Below, piece by piece: positions 27,552-35,510 of a DNA stretch of 64,000 nucleotides. Position 1 is the first letter of the stretch. Every line of letters starts with the position of its first letter. The stretch lies in NCBI RefSeq assembly GCF_014836775.1, contig NZ_JACSQD010000001.1:414175-478174 (forward strand). The letters run 5' to 3'. This DNA is from Arthrobacter gallicola. GTDB taxonomy: Bacteria; Actinomycetota; Actinomycetes; Actinomycetales; Micrococcaceae. The notes beneath the pieces were generated by a model. It was not told the DNA's origin, searched no databases, and worked only from the letters and a program-made list of their open reading frames with translations. The position numbers and the translations under genes were made by a program.

Positions 27552-29467
27552 GTATGCCGGGCCGCGGCGCTCCGGCCGTCAAACCGGCCAACTTCGCTTC
27601 CTCCGCCGGCAGGCTCCTCCGACTGCTCTCTCCCGATACCTGGCGGGTCGCCGCGGTGGCGGTCTGCGCCGTCGTTTCCGTGGCGCTCGCGGTCACCGCA
27701 CCCAAGGTCCTCGGCGACGCCACGAACGTGATTTTCGACGGCGTGATCGGCGCCTCGCTGGAGCCGGGGGTTCCCAAGGAAGCGCAGGTGGAGGCCCTGC
27801 GCGCGTCGGGACAGACCCAGCTCGCCGACATGCTCGCGGCCATGGACGCCGTGCCGGGGGAGGGGATCAACTTCGGCACCCTCGGGACCCTGCTGCTGGG
27901 GGTGCTCGCCATCTACCTGGCGTCCTTCTTCTTTGGCTGGGCCCAGGCACGGGTGACGGCGAGGATTGTGCAGAACGCCATGTACCGGCTGCGGCGGGAC
28001 GTGGACGCCAAACTGTTCCGGCTGCCGATGTCCCATTTCCAGCGGGAATCCCGCGGGGACGTGCTGAGCCGGGTGACCAATGACATCGACAACCTGGCCC
28101 AGACGCTCTCGCAGAGTATTACCCAGGTGATCACCTCGGTGCTGACCATCCTGGGCGTGCTGGGAATGATGCTGTGGATCTCTCCGCTGCTGGCACTGAT
28201 TGCAGTGGCCACCGTTCCCGTTTCCGCTCTGGTAACCGTCCTGATCGCCCGGCGCTCGCAGGTGCAGTTCAAGGCGCAGTGGAAAACCACCGGTGAGGTG
28301 AACGGCTACATCGAGGAGATGTTTACCGGCCAGGACGTGGTGAAGGCCTTCGGACAGCAGGACCGGGTCGTGGCAGGCTTCGCTCCGGCGAATGACCGGC
28401 TCTACTCCTCAACCTTCCGCGCGCAGTTTGTCTCCGGGATCATCATGCCGGTCATGATGTTCATTTCGAACCTGAACTACGTGGCGGTCGCCGTCGTCGG
28501 CGGGATCCAGGTTGCCGGCGGCGCCCTCTCCATCGGCGGAGTGCAGGCGTTTGTGCAGTACAGCCGGCAGTTCTCCCAGCCGCTGGGTCAGCTGGGCGGC
28601 CTGATTAACATGCTGCAATCCGGCGTCGCCTCCGCCGAGCGCGTCTTCGGCCTCCTCGACTCCCGGGAGGAAAGCCCCGATCCCGCCCATCCGGTGGTGC
28701 TGGACCAGGTCCGCGGAGACGTGGCGTTCCGTCATGTTTCCTTCTCCTACACGCCGCAGGCCCCGCTGATCCGGGACCTCTCCTTCGAAGCCAAACCCGG
28801 CCGGACAGTGGCGATCGTCGGTCCTACGGGAGCTGGCAAGACCACTCTGGTGAACCTCCTGATGCGCTTCTATGACATCGATTCCGGGGAAATCACGATC
28901 GACGGCGTCAGCACCATGGAGATGCGCAGGGACGATGTGCGCCGCTGTATCGGAATGGTGCTCCAGGACGCCTGGCTCTTTGAGGGAACGATCCGCGAGA
29001 ATCTGTCCTACGGCGCACCGGAGGCCACGGAGGAGCAGATCATGGCCGCGGCCAGGGCCACCTCTGTGGACCACTTCGTCCGTTCGCTGCCGGAAGGTTA
29101 TGACACGGTCCTTCCGGCGGACGGCGGTTCCCTGAGTCAGGGCCAGCGGCAGCTGATCACCATTGCCCGGGCCTGGCTGGCGAATCCATCGATCCTGGTG
29201 CTGGACGAGGCAACCAGTTCGGTGGACACGCGCACCGAAGTCGCCATCCGCCAGGCCATGAATGCCCTTCGTGAAGCCCGCACATCGTTCGTGATCGCAC
29301 ACCGTCTTTCGACGATCAGGGATGCCGACGTGATCCTGGCCGTGCGGGACGGGAAGATCGTAGAGCAGGGCACCCACGCGGACCTGCTGGAGGCAGGGGG
29401 CTTCTACGCCGAGCTCTACCAGTCACAGTTCAGCGGGCCCGTCACGGCGGACGAACCGCCGGAGTAG
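27548..29467 (+). CDS. ABC exporter half-transporter, catalytically competent subunit
   Basis: This 639-residue partner has a long N-terminal region with an extra loop (about residues 60-110) in the first extracytoplasmic segment, then the rest of the six-helix domain. Its ATPase domain has Walker A GPTGAGKT (about 424), signature LSQGQRQ (about 527) and Walker B ILVLDEATSS (about 550) with the catalytic Glu present. Together with the upstream gene it should form one heterodimeric exporter with one active and one degenerate nucleotide site. The GTG start overlaps the upstream stop (GTGA) and has GAGGAGG before it; an ATG two codons later is possible. Confidence 0.93.
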   Translation: MSMPGRGAPAVKPANFASSAGRLLRLLSPDTWRVAAVAVCAVVSVALAVTAPKVLGDATNVIFDGVIGASLEPGVPKEAQVEALRASGQTQLADMLAAMDAVPGEGINFGTLGTLLLGVLAIYLASFFFGWAQARVTARIVQNAMYRLRRDVDAKLFRLPMSHFQRESRGDVLSRVTNDIDNLAQTLSQSITQVITSVLTILGVLGMMLWISPLLALIAVATVPVSALVTVLIARRSQVQFKAQWKTTGEVNGYIEEMFTGQDVVKAFGQQDRVVAGFAPANDRLYSSTFRAQFVSGIIMPVMMFISNLNYVAVAVVGGIQVAGGALSIGGVQAFVQYSRQFSQPLGQLGGLINMLQSGVASAERVFGLLDSREESPDPAHPVVLDQVRGDVAFRHVSFSYTPQAPLIRDLSFEAKPGRTVAIVGPTGAGKTTLVNLLMRFYDIDSGEITIDGVSTMEMRRDDVRRCIGMVLQDAWLFEGTIRENLSYGAPEATEEQIMAAARATSVDHFVRSLPEGYDTVLPADGGSLSQGQRQLITIARAWLANPSILVLDEATSSVDTRTEVAIRQAMNALREARTSFVIAHRLSTIRDADVILAVRDGKIVEQGTHADLLEAGGFYAELYQSQFSGPVTADEPPE

Positions 29468-29561
29468 CCTTTCCGCCCGGACCCGCCCCGCACGTGGCAA
29501 GATTGAGGGACTTCCAATATCTGCGGAGCACGCGCTCGGCAGCAGACCAGAAAGCGGTGGC

Positions 29562-29939
29562 ATGGACGACGGCGTGCTCTCCTGGGTGCGGATCGACGGA
29601 TCAAGTTCGGTGCCGCCGTACGAGCAGCTCCGGCTGCAGATCCTCGACGCCGCCAACGACGGCAGCCTGGCCGTCGGGACCCGACTCCCTCCGGTGCGTG
29701 CCCTGGCCGCCCAGCTGGGTCTCGCCGTCAATACGGTCGCGCGGGCCTACCGGGAACTGGAGCAGGCCGAGGTTGTTACCACCCGCTCCCGCGCCGGCAC
29801 CATCATTGCCGCGGCTGGGGACAACGGCAGGCGCCGCGTGGCTGAAGCCGCCCGGGTTTTCGCCCACACAGTCAAGGCCAACGGCGTGGACCAGAAGAGC
29901 GCCCTGTCTTTTGTCGAAGCAGCCCTACGCCAGGGGTGA
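29562..29939 (+). CDS. GntR-family regulator, YtrA subfamily
   Basis: The 125-residue protein is a short GntR regulator: the winged helix-turn-helix runs from about residue 18 (PPYEQLRLQILDA) through LPPVRALAAQLGLAVNTVARAYRELEQAEVV, followed by a short dimerising tail of about 50 residues. This is the YtrA pattern, and YtrA-type repressors usually sit beside the ABC transporter genes they control. It lies 94 bases after the exporter pair on the same strand, so control of that exporter is the natural inference. No operator palindrome was identified with confidence. Confidence 0.88.
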   Translation: MDDGVLSWVRIDGSSSVPPYEQLRLQILDAANDGSLAVGTRLPPVRALAAQLGLAVNTVARAYRELEQAEVVTTRSRAGTIIAAAGDNGRRRVAEAARVFAHTVKANGVDQKSALSFVEAALRQG

Positions 29940-29951
29940 ACACACCCCTGG

Positions 29952-29967
29952 TCGAATACTTGTTCGA
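29952..29967. promoter_or_regulatory. LexA-binding SOS box upstream of uvrA
   Basis: TCGAAT-ACTT-GTTCGA matches the actinobacterial LexA consensus TCGAAC-N4-GTTCGA at 11 of 12 defined positions. It lies 14 bases before the uvrA -10 box and covers the -35 region, so LexA would block the promoter until DNA damage. Confidence 0.88.
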
Positions 29968-29980
29968 GTGCCGATTGTTC

Positions 29981-29986
29981 TACAGT
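29981..29986 (+). promoter_or_regulatory. -10 box of uvrA (leaderless type)
   Basis: TACAGT ends seven bases before the GTG at 29994. A GTG at 29985 would overlap this box, so the leaderless reading favours the downstream start. Confidence 0.55.
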
Positions 29987-29993
29987 GGAAAGC

Positions 29994-32888
29994 GTGTCTA
30001 CCGCGACTTCACTCTCCCCTGGCCAAACACCGAACCACGGCGGCGACCTGTCGCGCCTGATCGTTAAGGGCGCACGGGAGCACAACCTGCGCAATGTCGA
30101 CCTGGACCTGCCCCGGGACGCGATGATCGTCTTCACGGGCCTCTCGGGCTCAGGCAAGTCCTCCCTGGCCTTCGACACGATCTTCGCCGAGGGACAGCGC
30201 CGCTACGTGGAATCGCTCTCCTCCTACGCCCGGATGTTCCTGGGCCAAGTGGATAAGCCCGACGTCGACTTCATCGAAGGCCTCTCGCCTGCGGTGTCCA
30301 TCGACCAGAAATCCACCAGTAAAAACCCGCGGTCCACGGTAGGCACGATCACCGAGATCCATGACTACATGCGCCTGCTCTGGGCACGTGTGGGCACCCC
30401 GTTCTGTCCCATCTGCGGAGAGCCGGTCAGCCGGCAGACCCCGCAGCAGATCACTGACCAGCTCCTCGAACTCGAGGAAGGAACCCGCTACCAGATCCTG
30501 GCGCCGGTGGTCCGCGGACGCAAGGGCGAATTCGTCGACCTGTTCAAGGACCTGGCCGCCAAGGGGTATTCGCGGGCCAAGGTGGACGGCAAGCTGGTCC
30601 AGCTCTCCGACCCGCCCAAGCTGGGCAAACAGTACAAACACACCATCGAGGTTGTGATTGACCGTCTGGTCGCCAAGGACGGCATCCGGCAGCGGCTCAC
30701 CGATTCGGTGGAAACCGCCCTGGGCCTGGCTGACGGCCGCGTCCTCGCTGATTTCGTCGACGCCGAGGAAGGCAGCCCGGAGCGCACCCGGACCTTCTCC
30801 GAGCACCTTGCCTGCCCGAACGAGCACCCGCTGGCCATCGATGAGATTGAGCCCCGCTCCTTCTCCTTCAACAACCCCTTCGGTGCCTGCCCGGTCTGCA
30901 CCGGCATCGGGTCGCGGCTGGAAGTGGACGAGGAGCTGGTGGTCCCCAATCCAAACCTGAGTCTCGCAGCCGGCGCGATCGCACCGTGGTCCATGGGCAC
31001 GGCTACCACCGAGTACTGGAACCGGCTGCTGGACGGGCTGGCCAAGGACATGGGCTTCTCCATGAACGTGCCGTGGAAGAAGCTGCCCGCCGCGGCCCGC
31101 GAGGCTGTGCTGCACGGCAAGGACCACAAGGTTGTGGTCCAGTACAAGAACCGCTTCGGCCGGGAACGGAAGTACAGCACGGGCTTCGAGGGTGTGATCG
31201 GCTACATCAAGCGCAAGCACCAGGAAACGGAGTCAGAAAGCTCGCGGGACCGCTACGAGGAGTACATGCGGGAAACCCCGTGCCCGGAATGCGGCGGCGC
31301 ACGGCTGAACCCCGCCTCCCTCTCCGTGCTGATCAACGGGCGGAACATTGCCGAGGCCAGCAAGATGCCGCTGCGCGAAGCCGCTGCGTTCTTCGAAAAC
31401 CTGGCGCTGACGCCACGCGAAGCCAAGATCGGCGAGCAGGTCCTGAAGGAGATCCAGGCCCGCCTGACCTTCCTCCTCGACGTCGGCCTGGACTACCTGA
31501 GCCTGGACCGTCCGGCCGCCACCCTCTCCGGCGGTGAAGCCCAGCGCATCCGGCTCGCCACCCAGATCGGCTCCGGCCTGGTCGGGGTGCTCTACGTCCT
31601 GGATGAGCCGTCCATCGGACTGCATCAGCGGGACAACCGGCGGCTGATCGAGACCCTCGCCCGGCTGCGCAACCTGGGGAACACACTGATCGTCGTGGAG
31701 CACGACGAAGACACCATTCACGAAGCCGACTGGGTTGTCGACGTCGGACCAGGTGCGGGGGAGGCCGGCGGCGAAATCGTGCATTCCGGTCCGTTGTCCG
31801 AGCTGCTGACCAACACCAGGTCGATCACCGGCGACTACCTGTCCGGGCGCCGGAGGATCGAAATCCCGGCCAAGCGGCGCAAGGTCGACAAGGCCCGCCA
31901 GCTGAAGATCGTGGGCGCCAGGGAGAACAACCTGCGGAACCTCGACGTCAGCATCCCGCTCGGCGTCTTCACCGCGGTGACCGGCGTGAGCGGATCGGGC
32001 AAGTCCACCCTCATCAACGACATCCTGTACCGGGTGCTGGCGAGCAAGCTTAATGGCGCCAAGCACGTGGCCGGACGCCACACCCGGGTCGACGGCCTGG
32101 AGCACCTGGACAAGGTCATCCACGTTGACCAGAGCCCCATCGGCCGCACCCCGCGCTCCAATGCGGCCACCTACACGGGCGTGTTCGACCACATCCGCAA
32201 GCTCTTTGCCGAGACCAATGAGGCAAAGGTGCGCGGCTACCTCCCGGGCCGGTTCTCGTTCAACGTCAAGGGCGGACGCTGCGAGGCCTGCCACGGCGAC
32301 GGCACCCTGAAGATCGAAATGAACTTCCTGCCGGACGTCTACGTCCCGTGCGAGGTCTGCCACGGTGCGCGCTTCAACCGCGAAACCCTGGAAGTCCACT
32401 ACAAGGGCAAGAACATTGCCGAAGTCCTGGACATGCCGATCGCTGAAGCCGCGGAGTTCTTCGCAGCCTTCAGTCCGATCGCCCGCCACCTGAACACCCT
32501 GGTGGATGTGGGACTCGGGTACGTCCGCCTGGGTCAGCCCGCCACCACTCTTTCCGGCGGCGAAGCCCAGCGGGTCAAGCTGGCCGCGGAACTGCAGAAG
32601 CGGTCCAACGGCCGCAGCGCCTACGTGCTGGATGAACCCACCACCGGCCTCCACTTCGAAGACGTGCGGAAGCTGCTGATGGTGCTCCAGGGGCTGGTGG
32701 ACAAGGGCAACACGGTGATCACGATCGAGCACAACCTCGACGTCATCAAGAGCGCGGACTGGCTCATCGACCTGGGGCCCGACGGCGGCACCGGCGGCGG
32801 CCAGGTGGTGGCCTCCGGCACCCCGGAAAAAGTCGCCAAGGTCGCGGCGAGCCACACGGGCCGGTTCCTGGCAGAAATCCTGCCCTGA
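29994..32888 (+). CDS. uvrA: Excinuclease ABC subunit A
   Basis: UvrA is the damage-sensing ATPase dimer of nucleotide excision repair. The 964-residue product has two ABC modules with Walker [10 protein letters not shown] and GVSGSGKST, signatures [10 protein letters not shown] and [10 protein letters not shown], and Walker B YVLDEPS/YVLDEPT. The second zinc module is complete (CEACHGDG ... CEVCHG). The first has CPNEH ... CPVC, so one cysteine pair is replaced by Cys-x3-His, a variant known in actinobacterial UvrA. The GTG at 29994 is chosen because the -10 box lies seven bases before it; GTG at 29985 is the alternative. An SOS box upstream predicts LexA control. A hairpin terminator follows. 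Confidence 0.97.
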   Translation: MSTATSLSPGQTPNHGGDLSRLIVKGAREHNLRNVDLDLPRDAMIVFTGLSGSGKSSLAFDTIFAEGQRRYVESLSSYARMFLGQVDKPDVDFIEGLSPAVSIDQKSTSKNPRSTVGTITEIHDYMRLLWARVGTPFCPICGEPVSRQTPQQITDQLLELEEGTRYQILAPVVRGRKGEFVDLFKDLAAKGYSRAKVDGKLVQLSDPPKLGKQYKHTIEVVIDRLVAKDGIRQRLTDSVETALGLADGRVLADFVDAEEGSPERTRTFSEHLACPNEHPLAIDEIEPRSFSFNNPFGACPVCTGIGSRLEVDEELVVPNPNLSLAAGAIAPWSMGTATTEYWNRLLDGLAKDMGFSMNVPWKKLPAAAREAVLHGKDHKVVVQYKNRFGRERKYSTGFEGVIGYIKRKHQETESESSRDRYEEYMRETPCPECGGARLNPASLSVLINGRNIAEASKMPLREAAAFFENLALTPREAKIGEQVLKEIQARLTFLLDVGLDYLSLDRPAATLSGGEAQRIRLATQIGSGLVGVLYVLDEPSIGLHQRDNRRLIETLARLRNLGNTLIVVEHDEDTIHEADWVVDVGPGAGEAGGEIVHSGPLSELLTNTRSITGDYLSGRRRIEIPAKRRKVDKARQLKIVGARENNLRNLDVSIPLGVFTAVTGVSGSGKSTLINDILYRVLASKLNGAKHVAGRHTRVDGLEHLDKVIHVDQSPIGRTPRSNAATYTGVFDHIRKLFAETNEAKVRGYLPGRFSFNVKGGRCEACHGDGTLKIEMNFLPDVYVPCEVCHGARFNRETLEVHYKGKNIAEVLDMPIAEAAEFFAAFSPIARHLNTLVDVGLGYVRLGQPATTLSGGEAQRVKLAAELQKRSNGRSAYVLDEPTTGLHFEDVRKLLMVLQGLVDKGNTVITIEHNLDVIKSADWLIDLGPDGGTGGGQVVASGTPEKVAKVAASHTGRFLAEILP

Positions 32889-32905
32889 CCCCAAACGGGC
32901 TGGAC

Positions 32906-32927
32906 GGGGCCGGCTGCGGCCGGCCCC
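32906..32927 (+). terminator. uvrA terminator
   Basis: GGGGCCGGC and GCCGGCCCC form a perfect 9-bp stem with a TGCG loop, 17 bases after the uvrA stop. Confidence 0.75.
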
Positions 32928-33000
32928 AAAAGTCCGCTGACATATTCCCGGGGCGTTATGCCTTTTTCGCCCCGGAGCGTCTCTGTGGGAAACTTGCCCG

Positions 33001-33696
33001 GTGATAGAACTCCGGCAACTGGTCCTGTTTGATCTTGATGGCACCCTCGTGGACCCCGCCGGAAGCATAACCGGCGGGATCAGCGCCGCCCTCGCCGCTT
33101 CCGGCCTGCCGGTGCCGTCCCCCGCGGATCTCCAGCAGATGGTCGGACCCCCGCTGGCCGAGTCCCTGACCCGCATCGCGGGCGTTCCCGCCGCGCAGCT
33201 CGACGACGTGATTGCCCGGTACCGCGCCGGATACCGGGAGACCGGCATGGCAGCCAGCCGCCCCTACCCGGGGATCCGGGCTGCGGTTCAGGAGCTGCGG
33301 GACGCGGGCTGCGTCGTCGCCGTCGCGACCCAGAAACCCGAGCCCACCGCCAAGGAACTCCTCCGCATCCAAAAGCTGGATGACCTGTTTGCCTCAGTCC
33401 ACGGTTCTCCGGCCGATGAACGGACCGCGGCGAGCGACGGCAAAACCTCCATCATCAGGGCTGCCCTGGACCGGCACGCAGGATCGTATTCCTCGGCGGT
33501 CATGGTGGGGGACCGGCAGCATGATGTGCACGGCGCCGCCGCCAATAATATTCCCTGCATCGGTGTTGCGTGGGGTTTTGCAGCCGACGGCGAGCTCGAA
33601 GCCGCCGGGGCTGCCGCCGTCGTTACCTCAGCGCAGCAGCTGAAGGCTGCGGTGGCCGCTGCAGCGGGCCTGGCAGGTGCCCATGGCGCTCTATGA
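33001..33696 (+). CDS. HAD-family phosphatase (phosphoglycolate phosphatase-like)
   Basis: The 231-residue protein is a haloacid-dehalogenase-superfamily hydrolase. Motif I is FDLDGTLVD (residues 10-18), motif II is VAVATQKP, the conserved Lys is in DGKTSII and motif III is MVGDRQHDVHGA. A helical cap between motifs I and II places it with Gph/PGMB-type phosphatases; the substrate is uncertain. The start is GTG. It overlaps the following acyltransferase gene by 14 bases, so the two are likely co-transcribed. Confidence 0.88.
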   Translation: MIELRQLVLFDLDGTLVDPAGSITGGISAALAASGLPVPSPADLQQMVGPPLAESLTRIAGVPAAQLDDVIARYRAGYRETGMAASRPYPGIRAAVQELRDAGCVVAVATQKPEPTAKELLRIQKLDDLFASVHGSPADERTAASDGKTSIIRAALDRHAGSYSSAVMVGDRQHDVHGAAANNIPCIGVAWGFAADGELEAAGAAAVVTSAQQLKAAVAAAAGLAGAHGAL

Positions 33697-34351
33697 CCTC
33701 ACCCGTTCCAGCACCCGCGGTCTGATCAGCCTCTGCCGTCCCACCCTCACCGGACTTGAGAACGTGCCCACAACGGGTCCCTTCATCGTTGCTTCCAACC
33801 ACCTTTCTTTCCTGGACAGTGTCCTGATCCAGGCCCTCATGCCGCGGCGGGTCGGTTTTTTCGCGAAAGCCGAGTACTTCACCACTCCCGGTCTCAAGGG
33901 CGCCGCCATGCGCAGCTTCTTCGAGAGCGTCGGCTCCATTCCGGTGGAACGGGGTCAGCAGGCGGCCAGTGTTGCCGCATTGAAATCGCTGCTTGACGTG
34001 CTCGAAACCGGCGGCGGGATCGGGATTTATCCCGAAGGAACCCGGTCCCGTGACGGGTTGCTCTACCGTGGCCGCACCGGCGTCGGCTGGCTGGCACTCA
34101 CTTCCGGGGCACCTGTCGTCCCCGTTGGCCTGATTGGCACGGAGCGTTTGCAGCCGGCCGGTAAGAAATGGGTCAAACCGCGGCCCTTCACCATGTCTGT
34201 AGGGCGGCCCCTGTACTTCCAGAAGACCGGGCCCGGGCATGCTCTGCCGGAACGGCGGCGCGTCACGGACCAGGTGATGGACGCCATTGCCGAGCTTTCC
34301 GGTCAGGAGCGCGTCGGCACCTACAACCAGAACAAGCCCGACGGCGCCTGA
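33683..34351 (+). CDS. Lysophospholipid acyltransferase family protein (PlsC-like)
   Basis: The 222-residue protein carries the hallmarks of 1-acylglycerol-3-phosphate acyltransferases, which add the second acyl chain to make phosphatidic acid at the membrane: NHLSFLD (HX4D motif, near residue 38), the FFAKAEYF segment, GSIPVER and the YPEGTRS motif near residue 112. There is no clear transmembrane helix, so membrane association would be peripheral. The ATG at 33683 overlaps the HAD gene; a GTG two codons earlier is possible. It is the last gene before the palindromic repeat array. Confidence 0.9.
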   Translation: MALYDLTRSSTRGLISLCRPTLTGLENVPTTGPFIVASNHLSFLDSVLIQALMPRRVGFFAKAEYFTTPGLKGAAMRSFFESVGSIPVERGQQAASVAALKSLLDVLETGGGIGIYPEGTRSRDGLLYRGRTGVGWLALTSGAPVVPVGLIGTERLQPAGKKWVKPRPFTMSVGRPLYFQKTGPGHALPERRRVTDQVMDAIAELSGQERVGTYNQNKPDGA

Positions 34352-34418
34352 GCCACGGCTGTCTTAACGGCGCGGTTGCTGCGGCACGGCCGCCTGGGTT
34401 CCAAACCGGCCGCCAAGC

Positions 34419-34486
34419 TTCCCAGTGAGCGTGTCCGGTTTGGCTGCTGTGAACCCAGTGGCCCCACTGGACACACTCAGTGGGAA
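34419..34486 (+). repeat. Type A palindromic element, copy A1
   Basis: This 68-nt element starts TTCCCAGTGAGCGTGTCC and ends GGACACACTCAGTGGGAA; 16 of 18 terminal positions pair. The interior contains GTGAACCCAGTGGCCCCAC, a variant of the family core GTGACCCCA. Confidence 0.85.
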
Positions 34487-34565
34487 CCGCGGGGTCGTCC
34501 TTCGAGGTTTGGCTCGGGTCCTGCGCAGGCCCGCAGCTCTCGCTGGGCAGCGCCGAATCGTGAAC

Positions 34566-34653
34566 CGACACGGGTTCCCAGTCTTTGTCTACGGGTGTGG
34601 CTCGTGTGACCCCACCAGCCACGGGAGGCTACAGACAGTGGGAACCCGTGTCG
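34566..34653 (+). repeat. Type B palindromic element, copy B1
   Basis: This 88-nt element has 15-bp perfect ends (CGACACGGGTTCCCA and its complement) extended by partly paired bases. The core is GTGACCCCACCAGCC. It could fold into one long hairpin with an inner GTGGCT/AGCCAC stem. Confidence 0.88.
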
Positions 34654-34718
34654 CCGCCGGGTGAATTACGGGGTGCAGAAGGCCAAACGGGGGATGCAGC
34701 TACGGTCCAGGCCCACGG

Positions 34719-34786
34719 TTCCCAGTGAGTGTGCCGGGTGGGGCTGCTGTGACCCCAGTGGCCCCACTGTGCACAGTCGGTGGGAA
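34719..34786 (+). repeat. Type A palindromic element, copy A2
   Basis: A 68-nt element of the same layout as A1, bounded by TTCCCAGTGAG and CGGTGGGAA, with core GTGACCCCAGTGGCCCCAC. Confidence 0.82.
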
Positions 34787-34862
34787 CCGCGGTCGTCCTT
34801 CGCGGTTCGGCACGGCACCGGAACGGGCCGCACCCCTCGCTGGGCAGGTCCGCCTCGTGGGC

Positions 34863-34950
34863 CGACACGGGTTCCCAGTCTTTGTCTACGGGTGTGACTC
34901 GTGTGACCCCACCAGTCACGGGAGGCTACAAACAGTGGGAACCCGTGTCG
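34863..34950 (+). repeat. Type B palindromic element, copy B2
   Basis: An 88-nt copy nearly identical to B1, with the same CGACACGGGTTCCCA ends and GTGACCCCACCAGTC core. The inner stem changes on both sides (GTGACT/AGTCAC in place of GTGGCT/AGCCAC), a compensatory pair of substitutions. Confidence 0.88.
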
Positions 34951-35014
34951 CCGCCGGGTGAATTCCGGGGTGCAGTAGGCCAGGCGGGGGTGCAGCTACG
35001 GTCCAGGCCCACGG

Positions 35015-35082
35015 TTCCCAGTGACCGTGCCGGATGGGGCTGCTGTGACCCCACTGGCCCCACTGGCCCCACTCGGTGGGAA
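35015..35082 (+). repeat. Type A palindromic element, copy A3
   Basis: A 68-nt copy bounded by TTCCCAGTGAC and TCGGTGGGAA. Its interior repeats CACTGGCCC, suggesting a small internal slippage. Confidence 0.78.
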
Positions 35083-35160
35083 CCGCGGTCGTGCGGTCGT
35101 CCTTCGCGGTTCGGCTCGGCTCCTGCGCAGCTCTCGCTGGACACGCGCCGTCTCGTGGAC

Positions 35161-35248
35161 CGACACGGGTTCCCAGTCTTTGTCTACGGGTGTGGCTCGT
35201 GTGACCCCACCAGCCACGGGAGGCTACATACAGTGGGAACCCGTGTCG
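35161..35248 (+). repeat. Type B palindromic element, copy B3
   Basis: An 88-nt copy with the same ends and core as B1. The shared downstream spacer diverges soon after it, at CCGCCGGGTGA. Confidence 0.88.
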
Positions 35249-35447
35249 CCGCCGGGTGACCGATCGGACCTGACCCGCCCGGCTCCCGTTCCCGCCCCCA
35301 CCCGATTCCCGGTCCTTCCGCCCGGCCCCCGCCCGGTCCTTCCGCCCCGCCAGCCCCGCCCGGTCCCTCGCGCGACCGCCCCCAGTCTTCCCCCGCCCCG
35401 TGTCTCCGCGGGCGCCCGCCCAACACTGTCCGTCGCTCCAGCTTTTA

Positions 35448-35468
35448 GCGGGCGGCGAAACCGCCCGC
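35448..35468. other. GC-rich hairpin before uvrC
   Basis: GCGGGCGG and CCGCCCGC form an 8-bp stem with a CGAAA loop, 42 bases before the uvrC start. It may end transcription coming through the repeat array. Confidence 0.5.
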
Positions 35469-35498
35469 GGGCGTCCGGCGGCAGGCTGGCACCCGCCT

Positions 35499-35504
35499 TA
35501 GGAT
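35499..35504 (+). promoter_or_regulatory. -10 box of uvrC (leaderless type)
   Basis: TAGGAT ends six bases before the uvrC GTG; the intervening GGGAAA could alternatively be a weak ribosome-binding site but is too close for one. Confidence 0.55.
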
Positions 35505-35510
35505 GGGAAA

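Larger units (their letters stand above)
34419..35248 (+). repeat. Tandem array of three ~298-bp units carrying palindromic elements
   Basis: The array has the order A1-B1-A2-B2-A3-B3. Distances between successive A elements are 300 and 296 bp, and between B elements 297 and 298 bp. Spacers are also similar between units, for example the stretch beginning CCGCCGGGTGAATT after B1 and B2. The units are diverged from each other at scattered positions, so the duplication is not fresh. Confidence 0.9.
34352..35510. other. Non-coding region between the acyltransferase gene and uvrC
   Basis: This 1159-base stretch contains no credible gene. It consists of three tandem ~298-bp units, each holding one type A and one type B palindromic element (34419-35248), then a strongly pyrimidine-rich plus strand (about 35265-35400), a hairpin at 35448-35468 and the uvrC promoter. 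Open frames exist in several phases, but their similarity between units follows the repeat DNA and they lack ribosome-binding sites. Confidence 0.8.

Noticed and set aside
31233..33248. Open frame antisense to uvrA and the HAD gene
   Set aside because: It crosses two well-supported genes and a terminator and shows no recognisable protein features.
34419..35248. CRISPR array
   Set aside because: The repeats are 68 and 88 nt palindromes separated by similar, not unique, spacers, and no cas genes are in the window.
34419..35248. Insertion sequence or MITE with target-site duplications
   Set aside because: Terminal inverted repeats exist, but I could not find flanking direct duplications around single elements, and no transposase gene is nearby; the repeat-family call is kept without claiming transposition.
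34661..35259. Small open frames inside the first palindromic array, similar between units
   Set aside because: Similarity follows the repeated DNA in all phases, there is no ribosome-binding site, and frames in different units are not in the same phase relative to the elements.
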